Positions 54,886 through 64,000 of a stretch of DNA of 64,000 nucleotides are shown piece by piece. The stretch is from Sulfuricurvum sp. 17-40-25. GTDB taxonomy: Bacteria; Campylobacterota; Campylobacteria; Campylobacterales; Sulfurimonadaceae. Position 1 is the first letter of the stretch, and each line of letters begins with the position of its first letter. Where the stretch lies: the NCBI GenBank assembly GCA_002282015.1, contig NCIJ01000001.1, positions 1 through 64,000 of the forward strand. Direction: 5' to 3'. Under the pieces are notes generated by a model. That model searched no databases and had not been told where the DNA came from. It saw only the letters and a list, made by a program, of their open reading frames with translations. The translations under genes and the position numbers were made by a program.

Positions 54886-54891
54886 TATAAT
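54886..54891 (+). promoter_or_regulatory. -10 promoter element upstream of mobB
   Basis: TATAAT in the context TTGTTATAATGTTG lies 40 bases before the mobB TTG start. No conserved -35 is seen, as usual for campylobacterial housekeeping promoters. It is likely the promoter of mobB-fbp and the genes that follow. Confidence 0.5.
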
Positions 54892-54931
54892 GTTGTCATT
54901 ATTTATAAAAAGCAATAATTGAGGGTATTTT

Positions 54932-55438
54932 TTGAAAAAACGTTTGGCAGTCGCATTTACAGGTCCCTCAAACAGTGGAAAAACTACGCTGATTCTAAAA
55001 GTAGCCCGAAAAATGATTCATGAGATGGGACTGCAAGTTGCCATTATCAAAAACGACCCCAAAGACAAAGCAGTTTTGGATGTTCCGGGCAAAGACAGTT
55101 ATAAGTTCAGTGATACAGGAGCCGAAGTAATCATCACTTCTCCTACCCGTACTACCTATTTTTCCAAACGCCATAAAGAGCTCGAAGAGATGATCGATAT
55201 GTTTGGTGAGTTTGATGTTTTACTCGTCGAGGGCCTCAAAAACCTTCCCCTCCCACGTATCAGTATCTTTCGTAACACAATAGATGAGGATTATTTTCCC
55301 TACATGAACGCACTGGCGATAGATCACACTATCACCATCACAGATTATAGCTTCCCTAGCTCCGTAGACGTACTTGATCTTAATGATCCGGACATGGTAA
55401 TTGATTGGATTTTAACACACGCAAAGGTAATTGAATGA
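54932..55438 (+). CDS. mobB: molybdopterin-guanine dinucleotide biosynthesis protein MobB
   Basis: A 168-residue P-loop GTP-binding adapter of Mo-cofactor synthesis. Walker A is [15 protein letters not shown] near the N-terminus, and [20 protein letters not shown] is the typical second region. Start is TTG with GAGGG upstream. ATGA overlap with fbp, in the mobB-fbp-metG gene order found in other Campylobacterota. Confidence 0.9.
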   Translation: MKKRLAVAFTGPSNSGKTTLILKVARKMIHEMGLQVAIIKNDPKDKAVLDVPGKDSYKFSDTGAEVIITSPTRTTYFSKRHKELEEMIDMFGEFDVLLVEGLKNLPLPRISIFRNTIDEDYFPYMNALAIDHTITITDYSFPSSVDVLDLNDPDMVIDWILTHAKVIE

Positions 55439-56277
55439 AACAAATTTTAGAAGCGATTGAGCGAAGTGCTATTCGCATTAAGCAGGCTATTGATGTCAAA
55501 GACATCGGCTATTCACAAGAACAAAACAGTTCGGGTGAGACACAGCTGCAACTCGATATTAAAAGTGATCTTATCATCGAAGAAGAACTAAGCCATGTCA
55601 GCAGCGTTCATACCATTGCCAGTGAAGAAAAAGAGCTTCCAATGCTTCTCAATGAAGCGGGACGTTATTACATCGCTTTTGATCCTCTGGATGGCTCTTC
55701 TCTTGTGGACGTAAATCTAAGCGTTGGGTCCATCTTTGGCATCTATGAGGGTGAATTTATAGGCTCTAAACTCATTGCATCGTGCTACGTTGTTTATGGA
55801 CCACGTGTTGAACTCGTTTTTGCTCATGAGGGAAAAGTCAAACTGTATCTACTTCAAGCAGGTGCATTCGAATATGTTAAAGAGATTCATCTCAGTGAAA
55901 AAGGGAAGATCATGGCACCGGGCGGGACTCAACAGTTTTGGGCTCCGTATCATAAAGCGATGATCGATTCTTTTTTCACCACTGGCTATCGTTTACGCTA
56001 TTCGGGAGGGATGGTTCCTGATTTACATCAGATCTTGCTCAAAGGGGGCGGGTTGTTCAGTTATCCGGGTGCATCGGATAAACCAGAGGGCAAACTGCGC
56101 CAATTATTTGAAGTCTTCCCGTTTGCTATGATTTTCGAGATGGCGGGCGGTAAAGCCATTGACGGACAAAAGAGAATTTTAGACAAAGCAACCGCGCACA
56201 TACACGACACGAGTCCGTGTTTCTTTGGTTCAAACCATGAAATAGCAGTTGTAGTGGATGTTTATGGACGAAACTAG
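55435..56277 (+). CDS. fbp: fructose-1,6-bisphosphatase class I
   Basis: A 280-residue enzyme of gluconeogenesis, needed by an autotroph to make hexoses. The metal-binding motif [20 protein letters not shown] and the substrate region [15 protein letters not shown] are intact. Somewhat shorter than the E. coli enzyme, as is usual in this phylum. Overlaps mobB by ATGA and the next small gene by about 20 bases. Confidence 0.95.
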   Translation: MKQILEAIERSAIRIKQAIDVKDIGYSQEQNSSGETQLQLDIKSDLIIEEELSHVSSVHTIASEEKELPMLLNEAGRYYIAFDPLDGSSLVDVNLSVGSIFGIYEGEFIGSKLIASCYVVYGPRVELVFAHEGKVKLYLLQAGAFEYVKEIHLSEKGKIMAPGGTQQFWAPYHKAMIDSFFTTGYRLRYSGGMVPDLHQILLKGGGLFSYPGASDKPEGKLRQLFEVFPFAMIFEMAGGKAIDGQKRILDKATAHIHDTSPCFFGSNHEIAVVVDVYGRN

Positions 56278-56455
56278 CCCCTATGAAGCCAAGCTTGAAG
56301 AGGCCAAAAAGGCTCTTCAAGAGTGTCAGATATCCAAAGCACTGGAAAGCTGTTTAAGTTGCCCATCGCTGATTGGATGCCCTATTCGCACCGCCTATGT
56401 CCGTACCGTTTATGAGAGTATGTCCAAGGGTGAAGTCGGCGGATTTGATTTTTAA
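56258..56455 (+). CDS. small conserved protein between fbp and metG, function unknown
   Basis: 65 residues, starting at ATG 56258 or two codons later (56264), inside the 3' end of fbp. An amphipathic helix ([20 protein letters not shown]) is followed by a cysteine cluster [12 protein letters not shown] and a [12 protein letters not shown] helix. Small genes at this site occur in related genomes. The three cysteines could bind metal. No function known. Confidence 0.75.
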   Translation: MFMDETSPYEAKLEEAKKALQECQISKALESCLSCPSLIGCPIRTAYVRTVYESMSKGEVGGFDF

Positions 56456-56473
56456 TACTTTAAGGAATAAAAC

Positions 56474-58420
56474 ATGAAAAACTATATCACTACTCCCATT
56501 TATTACGTCAATGGCGAAGCACATATCGGACATGCCTATACGACTTTTATTGCCGACACTCTTGCACGTTATTCACGCCTACAAGGTAATGAAACCTATT
56601 TTCTCACAGGAACTGATGAACACGGCCAAAAAATCGAAGAAGCGGCAAAAAAACTAGAAAAACCAACCCAAGAATTTGCCGATGAAATCAGTGCCTCTTT
56701 TAAAAATCTATGGAAAGAATTTGATATCAGCAACGACCAGTTTATCCGTACAACCGATGCAAAGCATAAAATTGGTGTTCAAGCCGCTTTTGAAAAAATG
56801 ATGGCCAAAGGTGATATTTACAAAGATTTTTATGAAGGTAATTACTGCGTCAGCTGTGAGACTTTTTTCCCTGAATCACAGCTAATCGAAGGAGGATTCT
56901 GCCCTGATTGTGGACGTCCTACTACCATTGTCAAAGAAGAGAGTTACTTTTTCCGCCTCTCAAAGTATGAGAAGCCCCTCATGGAGTATTATGAAGCGCA
57001 TACGGACTTCATCCTCCCAAAATCACGTCGTAATGAAGTCATGAGTTTTGTAAAAGGGGGATTACACGATCTCTCAGTAACTCGTACCAGCTTTAGCTGG
57101 GGAGTTCCCGTACCGGCATCTCTCAATGACGATAAACATGTCATGTACGTTTGGCTCGATGCTCTTATGAACTATGTTACTGCTTTGGGATACGGCAATG
57201 ATGAAGCTAAAATGGGATTTTGGCCTGCTACTACACAGCTCGTAGGAAAAGATATCCTACGTTTTCATGCGATTTACTGGCCTGCTTTTTTGATGAGCCT
57301 TGATCTTCCTCTCCCAAAACGTATTGGTGCACACGGATGGTGGACACGCGATGGCGAAAAAATGTCTAAATCAAAAGGCAATGTCGTTGATCCAAGAGAA
57401 GTATCTCAGCATTACGGTGTTGAGAATCTACGCTACTTTATGATGCGTGAAGTTCCCTTCGGTCAAGACGGTGATTTCTCACAACGTGCCCTCATGGACC
57501 GTATGAATTCTGATTTGAGCAATGACCTTGGAAACCTGCTCAACCGTGTGATCGGAATGTCTGAAAAATATTCGGACTTTGTCATCGACAGCGTTGATGT
57601 CCTAAAGTATCATAGCAAAGAGATTGATGATGCCCATGCAATCATAGCGACCTTGGAAAACTACCTTAATGATCTTCAACTACACCGCTACCTTGAAGAG
57701 CTTTGGAAAGTGTTTACCATTGGGAACAAGGCGATTGAAGAACACGCTCCATGGGTCAAGATCAAAGAAGGCCGTACTGAAGAAGCTCTTGCAACGGTAG
57801 CTTTGGTTGCAAATTTACTGGCAAAAGCTTCCGTTATGCTGCATGCTATCATGCCAAAAACAACTGCGACCATTGCAGATGCGCTTGGATTTGAGATTAA
57901 CACCCAAAGCTATCAAGATTTGATCATCAATAAAAAGATGCTTAAAACCTTCACGATCAAAAAAATCCCACCACTCTTCCCAAGAGTCGAAGAACCCTTG
58001 ATGCCAGAAGCACCCAAAGCAATGCTCGATGAAGCACCTGCAGCCCCTGTTACCAAAACTGAAGATAAAAAAGTAAGCACCGTCCCAGAAGATGGGCTCA
58101 TCACTATCGATCAGTTTTTTCAAACATCTCTCAAAGTAGGCACCGTACTCGAAGCCGAAGAAGTACCAAAAAGTTCAAAACTATTGAAACTAAAAGTAGA
58201 TCTAGGAGAGGAATCACCTCGCCAAATCGTAGCAGGTATCCGCGAATACTACAGTGCCCAATCTCTTGTAGGGACACAAGTGTGTGTTGTCGCTAATCTA
58301 AAACCTGCAAAACTTATGGGAATGCTCTCCGAGGGGATGATACTCGCCGCCAAAGATGAAGAGGGGCTTTGCCTTATTCGTCCTGAAAAAACCCGTAAAA
58401 GCGGATGTTCAGTGGGATGA
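56474..58420 (+). CDS. metG: methionyl-tRNA synthetase
   Basis: A 648-residue class I synthetase. HIGH motif in VNGEAHIGHAYT, zinc knuckle CVSCETFFPES...GFCPDCGRP, KMSKS in GEKMSKSKGNVVDP, and a C-terminal tRNA-binding (EMAP-like) domain from about residue 545. AAGGA ribosome-binding site. Its stop overlaps the next ATG. Confidence 0.97.
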   Translation: MKNYITTPIYYVNGEAHIGHAYTTFIADTLARYSRLQGNETYFLTGTDEHGQKIEEAAKKLEKPTQEFADEISASFKNLWKEFDISNDQFIRTTDAKHKIGVQAAFEKMMAKGDIYKDFYEGNYCVSCETFFPESQLIEGGFCPDCGRPTTIVKEESYFFRLSKYEKPLMEYYEAHTDFILPKSRRNEVMSFVKGGLHDLSVTRTSFSWGVPVPASLNDDKHVMYVWLDALMNYVTALGYGNDEAKMGFWPATTQLVGKDILRFHAIYWPAFLMSLDLPLPKRIGAHGWWTRDGEKMSKSKGNVVDPREVSQHYGVENLRYFMMREVPFGQDGDFSQRALMDRMNSDLSNDLGNLLNRVIGMSEKYSDFVIDSVDVLKYHSKEIDDAHAIIATLENYLNDLQLHRYLEELWKVFTIGNKAIEEHAPWVKIKEGRTEEALATVALVANLLAKASVMLHAIMPKTTATIADALGFEINTQSYQDLIINKKMLKTFTIKKIPPLFPRVEEPLMPEAPKAMLDEAPAAPVTKTEDKKVSTVPEDGLITIDQFFQTSLKVGTVLEAEEVPKSSKLLKLKVDLGEESPRQIVAGIREYYSAQSLVGTQVCVVANLKPAKLMGMLSEGMILAAKDEEGLCLIRPEKTRKSGCSVG

Positions 58421-59421
58421 GACTCGAAAACATCCTCGCTTTGACAAAAGGGACACTGTACAGCAGTCCCAATGTCACGCTCTTTGAAAACCTCGCCTTT
58501 GATGTTTCCAAAGTAAAACGAGGATCACTTTTTGCAGCTTACAATCCAAGTGATATAAAAGAAGCCCTAACCAATGGTGCCTATGGGATACTTTTCGATA
58601 AACCCACACAAATGGGCGACAGTGAAGTTGCCTGGATAAAAGTAGAATCTATTGACGATGCCATTAAACGACTACTGCGTTTTTACCTACTTGAAAAAGA
58701 GTTACTGGTTTATGCCTGTGATCCTATCACCTTGCATCTGGCCTCGTCTGTATCGACCCCTGCGAACTTTTGCCCTGTTGAGGGAACGATGGAGCAAGTG
58801 TGGGACAAACTATGGCCTCTGGAGAAAAAATCAATCGTATTGTATTCTCAAGCCCTGACCGATCCCGAAATATTTATCGAAACCTCACAGCTCATACGTG
58901 CGCAGGAAAAGACCATTACCATCATCGAACAGACCCTCTTTGAAACCTCGTTTATCCATAATGATACCTTCTATGAGAGACAGATGCTTTCACCCTTCTT
59001 TATCCCTTATTTAGAACATTTACTCTTTTTTTACACCTTCATGCGCATACCCTTTCAACTCAAAAGCTTTAGTAAAATGGGCCATTTTATTCCCGTTTTT
59101 ACCAATTCACGACTTGAAGTCAAAGAGTTTGGGAGCAGTGAACGCGTTGTAATTTTCGAGCCACTGTTAGAGTTTATCGATGAGCAAAGAGACTTTTTAC
59201 ACGCTCAGGCCTCTTGGGCAAAGATTCTTTATTTGATTCCGGATTCCATGAAATCCAGTGTTACTATTGGTGTCGAAAATATCCTCTTTTATCGATATCC
59301 TGAAGAGATTATAAGTCTATTACAAACCAATGATTTTCATTTCGCCCTTGTTGCCGGTGCCGATAAGAGCATCTTAAATCCTACTCGCTCTTCTATGCGA
59401 CAATTAGGATTTGAGTTTTAA
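58417..59421 (+). CDS. protein with Mur-ligase-like N-terminal domain, function unknown
   Basis: 334 residues from the ATG at 58417, which overlaps the metG stop (ATGA). The first 90 residues resemble the UDP-binding domain of MurE/MurF (AFDVSKVKRGSLFAA like DSRKVKPGDLF; ALTNGAYGILFD; a DDAIKRLLRFYL helix). The central ATP-binding domain with its GxxGKT loop is missing: the following part has no Walker motif and is unlike ligases. Probably a non-catalytic relative. Found next to metG in related genomes as far as I recall. Confidence 0.6.
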   Translation: MRLENILALTKGTLYSSPNVTLFENLAFDVSKVKRGSLFAAYNPSDIKEALTNGAYGILFDKPTQMGDSEVAWIKVESIDDAIKRLLRFYLLEKELLVYACDPITLHLASSVSTPANFCPVEGTMEQVWDKLWPLEKKSIVLYSQALTDPEIFIETSQLIRAQEKTITIIEQTLFETSFIHNDTFYERQMLSPFFIPYLEHLLFFYTFMRIPFQLKSFSKMGHFIPVFTNSRLEVKEFGSSERVVIFEPLLEFIDEQRDFLHAQASWAKILYLIPDSMKSSVTIGVENILFYRYPEEIISLLQTNDFHFALVAGADKSILNPTRSSMRQLGFEF

Positions 59422-60056
59422 TGCATCCGAATTTCTTTTAACTCCTGTCTCAATACTTTTTCATCTTTCAAAATAGTGCGTACCAAATCATGAAATACTT
59501 TTGAATGGTTCATATGACGCATGTGCGCTAACTCATGCACAATAATATAGTCAATATGGCGATACGATAACTGCATCATCATCACATTAAACGTCAGTAC
59601 CCCATTTGAATCACAGCTTCCCCATCGACGTCGTAAGCTCTTATAACGTATTTCGCTGGGTTGTAAATCCATCTTTTGAGCGTAATGCCGTATTCGAGAT
59701 GGCAGTGTCAATAATGACTCATTATGATAAAACTTAGTGTAATGCTTTTTAAAATCACTGTTTTTTCGACTTTTTTCGAGTGATTGTTGTAATTGTGGGA
59801 TTTGCTCCACCGGGATGATCTCACCGCGAAATAAAATAGTTTCTCCTAGACTATGTATTGGAGGTGCTTCACCTAGCATTTTTAATTTTGCATTAATCCA
59901 AGCTTCTCTATCCATAAGCATACGACGCACACGCTTTTCATCCCTTAGCGGTGTTCGCACCCTAACCTCACCCTCTTTTGTCAGAGAAATATAAGTATTG
60001 CGATTGGTGGGGACATGTATATGGATAAAAGACGAATGCAATGGATCAAAGAGCAT
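59418..60056 (-). CDS. YgjP-like (DUF45) M48-type metallopeptidase
   Basis: A 212-residue protein with the zinc-protease motif [16 protein letters not shown] (HExxH plus a downstream His) and the [14 protein letters not shown] segment that defines the YgjP/WLM-related family. Cytoplasmic. Substrate unknown. It overlaps queC by 11 bases and shares a four-base convergent overlap with the preceding gene. Confidence 0.9.
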   Translation of the reverse strand: MLFDPLHSSFIHIHVPTNRNTYISLTKEGEVRVRTPLRDEKRVRRMLMDREAWINAKLKMLGEAPPIHSLGETILFRGEIIPVEQIPQLQQSLEKSRKNSDFKKHYTKFYHNESLLTLPSRIRHYAQKMDLQPSEIRYKSLRRRWGSCDSNGVLTFNVMMMQLSYRHIDYIIVHELAHMRHMNHSKVFHDLVRTILKDEKVLRQELKEIRMH

Positions 60057-60714
60057 ATGCTATTGGATCCTTTTGCCCTGCCAGTTCAAAACCTCGTAAA
60101 CGTAAACGACAGCTATCACAGACGCCACATGCTGTATCATCACTTTGATAGCAACTCCATGTGAGTTCCAATGGGACATTGAGTTTATACGCTTCTTGAA
60201 CGATCTGTGACTTTTGCAGATGAACTAATGGCATTTCGATACGAATATGAGTTGTTTCTTTTGTACCCAAATTTGCCGATTGTTCAAAAGATCGGATAAA
60301 GGCATCGCGACAATCAGGATAACCACTGCTGTCTTCTTCTACAACCCCTATAGCCATCACTTCACATCCCTCTTTTTCAGCAATAGCTGTTGCTATACTC
60401 AAAAAAATACCGTTGCGAAAAGGGACATAAGTGATGGGAATACCTGGTTCGATTCCCTCAGTAGGAACATCGATAGAATGGTCGGTCAATGCTGAAGCAC
60501 CAATGGTTTTAAAAAAATCCAAGTCGATTTCATAGCGTTCTTGCGTACCTAATGCATCCGTAATAGCTCGAAAAGCCTCAAGCTCTTTAGCAACCGTACG
60601 CTGACCGTAATTAAAGTGCAATGCAATGATCTCATAGCCCTGTGCCCTCATCGTATAAGCAACCAGCGTTGAATCCATCCCACCACTCATAATGCACAAT
60701 GCTTTTTTATTCAT
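60046..60714 (-). CDS. queC: 7-cyano-7-deazaguanine synthase
   Basis: A 222-residue PP-loop enzyme of queuosine synthesis, converting CDG to preQ0 with ammonia and [15 protein letters not shown] is the ATP pyrophosphatase loop; [18 protein letters not shown] carries the four zinc cysteines. Standard length. First gene of a two-gene operon with the YgjP-like protease. Confidence 0.95.
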   Translation of the reverse strand: MNKKALCIMSGGMDSTLVAYTMRAQGYEIIALHFNYGQRTVAKELEAFRAITDALGTQERYEIDLDFFKTIGASALTDHSIDVPTEGIEPGIPITYVPFRNGIFLSIATAIAEKEGCEVMAIGVVEEDSSGYPDCRDAFIRSFEQSANLGTKETTHIRIEMPLVHLQKSQIVQEAYKLNVPLELTWSCYQSDDTACGVCDSCRLRLRGFELAGQKDPIAYAL

Positions 60715-60853
60715 CTACTACCCTTTGATGAAATTATAGCAAGCTTGATCCCTTTTTAAGAGAGAAAAAAATAACCCTTATTCTTGAATGACCCTCACTC
60801 AGCAACTTAAACTCAAAAGACTAACTTCAAAATGATATGATAGAATTCCACTT

Positions 60854-61120
60854 ATGAAATTAAGAGTAATACTATCACTATTTTTTCTTATCACAACAAC
60901 TTTTGCATCTATCCATGAAGTAAAGCATATTGTGCATTCAGATGATGCACCATGTTTGGTATGTCAGATAAGCCATAACTTATCCTGTGGCGATGTCATT
61001 GAAAAAGCCAAAGAAGTTGAAATAATCCACTTTGAAAAGATAGTGCAAAACACTCAAATCATAAAACTACGTGTGTCAGAAAATTCCAACCAAACTCGCG
61101 CACCTCCTGCACTATCCTAA
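60854..61120 (+). CDS. small secreted His/Cys-containing protein
   Basis: 88 residues with a signal peptide (LRVILSLFFLITTTFASIH) and a mature part with several His residues, a CLVCQISH motif and another Cys. Such small periplasmic proteins often stand beside metal-efflux or metal-sensing genes. The next gene on the same strand encodes an outer-membrane protein. I do not recognise a named family. Confidence 0.65.
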   Translation: MKLRVILSLFFLITTTFASIHEVKHIVHSDDAPCLVCQISHNLSCGDVIEKAKEVEIIHFEKIVQNTQIIKLRVSENSNQTRAPPALS

Positions 61121-61182
61121 ACTCAAAAAATAAAACAAAAAACTTTAGAAAAATAAAAAATATTATACATTAGGATATAAAA

Positions 61183-62202
61183 ATGCAAAAAAATTCAATA
61201 AATAAATTAACTCTCATCTCTCTATTGGCATCAGCGACTGCAACATCCACATGGGCTTGTAACGGTTCGCATGTTTTAGGTGTTGGAGGCGGACACACAG
61301 CTACTGCTTACACCATATCGGCAAACACTATGGAAAAAGGAAGCTTTTATCTAGGTGTAAACGCAGAAACTGTACGTAATAAAAACCTCTCAGATTCGAC
61401 TATAATAGATGCTTTAAACAATGGCTCAGAGCATCTACATAACATTGATTCGGTTAACTCATACTCTCTCTCGGCCTCTTATGGAGTCACAGATGATTTG
61501 ACATTCAACTTGCAACTTCCTTACGTCACTCGCAAAGGGATTCGTGCTGGTGAAGATGATGGTAGTGGACCTGTGGTTGACCCTCATGATGACATTAAAG
61601 AGTTAGGTGATGTTACGGCTCTTTTGCAATACAAAGTATATGATGATAAATTCAAAGTTGCTCTTTTAGCAGGGCTTAAAGCACCAACCGGAAAAGATGA
61701 TGTCACGTTTGGAACTGAAGTCCTAGAAGCTGACTTGCAATCAGGTACTGGTTCATGGGATCTTTTCGCTGGTGTAGCTTTTACAAAAGACTTTGAGGAT
61801 TTTTCACTTCACTCAGACCTACTCTATAAGTCTAATAATAAAGGTGTTGGCAATAGTGAACTTGGAGATATATTTACCTATAATGTAGCATTATCCTATA
61901 CTTTAGTAGCTCATAAATCTCATACTGCTCTAACTGAATCAGAAAAAGAAAATCATCATGGATACTCTGTAGATACTTTTATAGAACTGAATGGTGAAAG
62001 AGCAAGAGAAGACCGTTTCAATGGTTCAATAGCGAATAATACGGGACATAATATCATCTTTGCAACGACTGGTTTACAAGTATCTACAGAAAATAATTAT
62101 TCATTCTTTGTTTCTGTTTCAGTACCAGTGTATCAAGATATGAATGGTGTACAAAATGATGTAAGCTATAAATCAACTGTTGGTATAGGAAAAAGTTTTT
62201 AA
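61183..62202 (+). CDS. outer-membrane beta-barrel protein (MetA/SphA-like pathway family)
   Basis: 339 residues. Signal peptide to about residue 26 (ending TWA, followed by CNGSH), then a glycine-rich NTMEKGSFYLGVNAE strand, repeated amphipathic strands (SYGVTDDLTFNLQLPYV, KVALLAGLKAPTGKDDVTFG) and a terminal aromatic residue (GIGKSF). This pattern fits the family once linked to phenol-degradation meta pathways and to metal-resistance regions. Transported substrate unknown. Probably co-transcribed with the small His/Cys protein upstream. Confidence 0.75.
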   Translation: MQKNSINKLTLISLLASATATSTWACNGSHVLGVGGGHTATAYTISANTMEKGSFYLGVNAETVRNKNLSDSTIIDALNNGSEHLHNIDSVNSYSLSASYGVTDDLTFNLQLPYVTRKGIRAGEDDGSGPVVDPHDDIKELGDVTALLQYKVYDDKFKVALLAGLKAPTGKDDVTFGTEVLEADLQSGTGSWDLFAGVAFTKDFEDFSLHSDLLYKSNNKGVGNSELGDIFTYNVALSYTLVAHKSHTALTESEKENHHGYSVDTFIELNGERAREDRFNGSIANNTGHNIIFATTGLQVSTENNYSFFVSVSVPVYQDMNGVQNDVSYKSTVGIGKSF

Positions 62203-62255
62203 CTTTAAAACAAGTACTCAATATAACAATGATTAAATCATGCTACAATTGTGGC

Positions 62256-62675
62256 ATGATAGATTTAGACAACCGAACCTGCAAAAACTATAATTTTGAG
62301 ATGCTTGAAACGATAGCCACCTCCTTGACTCCCTTGGAAATTGAACTTATACTAACTGATAACGTTGAAATAGCACAAATTAATCACGAATTTCGCAGCA
62401 TCGATAAACCCACAGACGTTCTTAGTTTTCCCAATGACCCATTTCCTGGAGCACCGCTTGGTAGTATTATTATCAGTGTAGACAAAGTTAGTGAGGTTGC
62501 ACAAGAATTAGGACACAGTGAAGATGATGAGCTGGCACTGCTCTTTATTCATGGTCTCTTACATCTTTTGGGAATGGACCATGAAGTGGATCAGGGGGAA
62601 ATGCGTAGAAAAGAAGAATCTGTCGTTCGAGAGTTTAGATTGCCTTTAAGCCTTATTGTACGGACCCAAGGGTAG
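62256..62675 (+). CDS. ybeY: endoribonuclease YbeY
   Basis: 139 residues from the ATG at 62256 (start MIDLDNRT, as in relatives); an in-frame ATG at 62229 would add nine atypical residues. The zinc motif HGLLHLLGMDHE is intact, and DKPTDVLSFPNDP is the typical upstream block. Acts in 16S rRNA 3' maturation and ribosome quality control. No clear ribosome-binding site; a TACAAT element lies eight bases before the ATG, so a leaderless mRNA is possible. Its end overlaps the PBP2 gene by 23 bases. Confidence 0.9.
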   Translation: MIDLDNRTCKNYNFEMLETIATSLTPLEIELILTDNVEIAQINHEFRSIDKPTDVLSFPNDPFPGAPLGSIIISVDKVSEVAQELGHSEDDELALLFIHGLLHLLGMDHEVDQGEMRRKEESVVREFRLPLSLIVRTQG

Positions 62676-64000
62676 TATTTTCATCTTTTGGTTGGGTTAG
62701 CTTGATGTAACCCATTTCCAATAATTTGTTATAAATACCCGAAACAATAGCCCCTGTTGCTTCTCCTCCATGCCCTCCATGCTCTACTAAAACGGTGACT
62801 ATAAACTGTGGATTATCAGCAGGTCCGTAAGTCGTGAACCATGCATGAGAACGTTTTAAGTATTCCATACTGTATTCACTTTGACGGTTCACAACGCTTT
62901 GACTGATCCCAGTTGTTTGCGCAGTACCTGTTTTACCAGCAATTGGAAATCGTGTAGAGACATACGCTCTTGCCGTTCCTCTGTCATCATTACAAACATC
63001 CCGCATTGCACTTTGGATAAGGGGCAATTTTTGCTTTTCTAGTGCAGTAAGTACATCTCTGGCTTTTGGATTAAAGATTTTATTACCCGCTTTATAGGCG
63101 ATATGAGGAACAGGTAAAACCCCAGTCGCCATTAGGCCTGTGTATTGAGCAATTTGCATCGGTGTGGTCAAAACATCTCCCTGCCCGATTGCCGTGTTTA
63201 GGGTCTCCCCACGATACCATGGCTGCTTATACTTCTCTTTCTTCCATTGACGGCTTGGAACCGTTCCTATAAACTCGTTAGGAAGGTCAATATTCGTTTT
63301 TCGTCCAAGTCCCATGCGATTTAAGCCTGCAGCCATACGCTCAATTCCAACACTCAGACTTCCTTTATAAAAGTAGTCATCGCAACTTTGAGCGATAGCT
63401 TTTTCGATACTCACGCCAGACCCATGCCCTGTTTTACGCCAACATCTAAACGATCGATTACCCAAGCGAAAGCTCCCTGTACAATTAACATGTGAGCCTT
63501 CGTTTAAAATACCCGAGGAGACATACAAAAGTCCTAATCCGGTTTTAATCGTTGATCCTGGAGGATACAATCCATTCACAATTTTATTGGTAAAAGGAGC
63601 ATCGAGACTATTAATCAAGTAATTCCACTGTTCTGTGCTAATCCCTTCTACAAAAGCATTTAAGTCATATTCAGGATAACTGCCGGCTGCATAAATAGCC
63701 CCCTTGGTATCCATAACAATAATCGCCCCTACTTTACCCTCAAACATACTGCTGATATAGTTTTGCAAACGCATATCAAGATTTAAGACGAGGGTGCGAT
63801 TTTCTTTAGTAATGCTTCTGCTGATCTCTTCTATCTCAACATTGTGCGCATTAACCTTGATCTTACGTTCACCCGCTTCGCCTTGTAAATAACTATTGTA
63901 ATATTTTTCTATACCACTTTTACCTACATGTCCCAATAATTTTAAAATCGGATCTTTATCCACTTCTTTTTGGTTTGCCTTGGAAACATATCCAATAAGA
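62653..64000 (-). CDS. mrdA: penicillin-binding protein 2 (MrdA), C-terminal part, truncated by the window edge
   Basis: The reading frame stays open to the right edge, so only the C-terminal 449 residues are visible. HVGKSGIEKYYNSYLQG, the transpeptidase Ser in YPPGSTIKTG, SCD in AQSCDDYFYKG, and KTGTAQTT are all present. This is the monofunctional transpeptidase for cell elongation. The GTG at 63963 is not the true start, since homologous sequence (LIGYVSKANQ) continues upstream. Confidence 0.93.
   Translation of the reverse strand, partial: LIGYVSKANQKEVDKDPILKLLGHVGKSGIEKYYNSYLQGEAGERKIKVNAHNVEIEEISRSITKENRTLVLNLDMRLQNYISSMFEGKVGAIIVMDTKGAIYAAGSYPEYDLNAFVEGISTEQWNYLINSLDAPFTNKIVNGLYPPGSTIKTGLGLLYVSSGILNEGSHVNCTGSFRLGNRSFRCWRKTGHGSGVSIEKAIAQSCDDYFYKGSLSVGIERMAAGLNRMGLGRKTNIDLPNEFIGTVPSRQWKKEKYKQPWYRGETLNTAIGQGDVLTTPMQIAQYTGLMATGVLPVPHIAYKAGNKIFNPKARDVLTALEKQKLPLIQSAMRDVCNDDRGTARAYVSTRFPIAGKTGTAQTTGISQSVVNRQSEYSMEYLKRSHAWFTTYGPADNPQFIVTVLVEHGGHGGEATGAIVSGIYNKLLEMGYIKLTQPKDENTTLGSVQ

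Noticed and set aside
1-64000. CRISPR arrays, insertion sequences, prophage, tRNA or rRNA genes
   Set aside because: I looked for spaced direct repeats, transposase motifs, tRNA cloverleaf ends with CCA and conserved rRNA stretches and found none; a tRNA scan would be needed to exclude a missed tRNA.

Overview
The window looks like a chromosomal segment of a chemolithoautotrophic Campylobacterota (Epsilonproteobacteria), probably a Sulfurimonas/Sulfuricurvum-like sulfur or hydrogen oxidiser. Reasons: campylobacterial housekeeping blocks (lolA|secA-lolC; gltX-yggT-slt; mobB-fbp-metG), reductive TCA genes including a monomeric isocitrate dehydrogenase, and a DAB inorganic carbon pump. No rRNA, tRNA, transposase, phage gene or CRISPR array was seen.

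Region 1, about 1-22,300, is visibly more AT-rich than the rest. It is a carbon-fixation island. Two complete five-subunit 2-oxoacid:ferredoxin oxidoreductases (OFOR) of the type known from Hydrogenobacter/Aquifex lie at 1749-5396 and 15484-19332. Between them is a DAB operon (dabB, a membrane protein, dabA; 6161-11369), followed by two paralogous Cys-rich small proteins, a trigger-factor paralogue that lacks the ribosome-docking motif, and several uncharacterised proteins: a VDPD/DSVE family present twice, a tandem-repeat helical protein and an LRV-repeat protein. Two group III truncated hemoglobins sit at the outer sides, with a CobW metallochaperone on the left and MOSC and thiamine-binding (UPF0045) proteins on the right.

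Region 2, 22,326-29,381, holds core reductive TCA genes on the minus strand: icd (own terminator), then mdh-fumC-sucC-sucD and a small HMA-domain protein. Together with the two OFORs this covers fumarate formation from oxaloacetate, succinyl-CoA synthesis, the two reductive carboxylations (acetyl-CoA to pyruvate, succinyl-CoA to 2-oxoglutarate) and isocitrate formation. ATP-citrate lyase, fumarate reductase and aconitase are not in the window.

Region 3, 29,485-64,000, is envelope and housekeeping: mltG, an AsmA-like giant, lolC, secA, lolA, a Tat-exported superoxide-reductase-like protein, a YgiQ radical SAM protein, a divergent arsenic locus (arsB | arsI-like, arsR, arsC), a heme-binding diguanylate cyclase, a CDF metal exporter, a PilZ-like protein, gltX-yggT-slt, an Omp85 protein, a two-component system, mobB-fbp-metG, queC, an outer-membrane protein, ybeY and the 3' part of a PBP2 gene.

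The most interesting hypothesis is that region 1 is a self-contained module for running oxygen-sensitive reductive carboxylation in a microoxic cell. CO2 is supplied by DAB, carboxylation is done by the O2-tolerant type of OFOR, and assembly or protection comes from the truncated globins, the dedicated trigger-factor-like chaperone, CobW and the unknown small proteins. This is inference from gene content and has not been shown.
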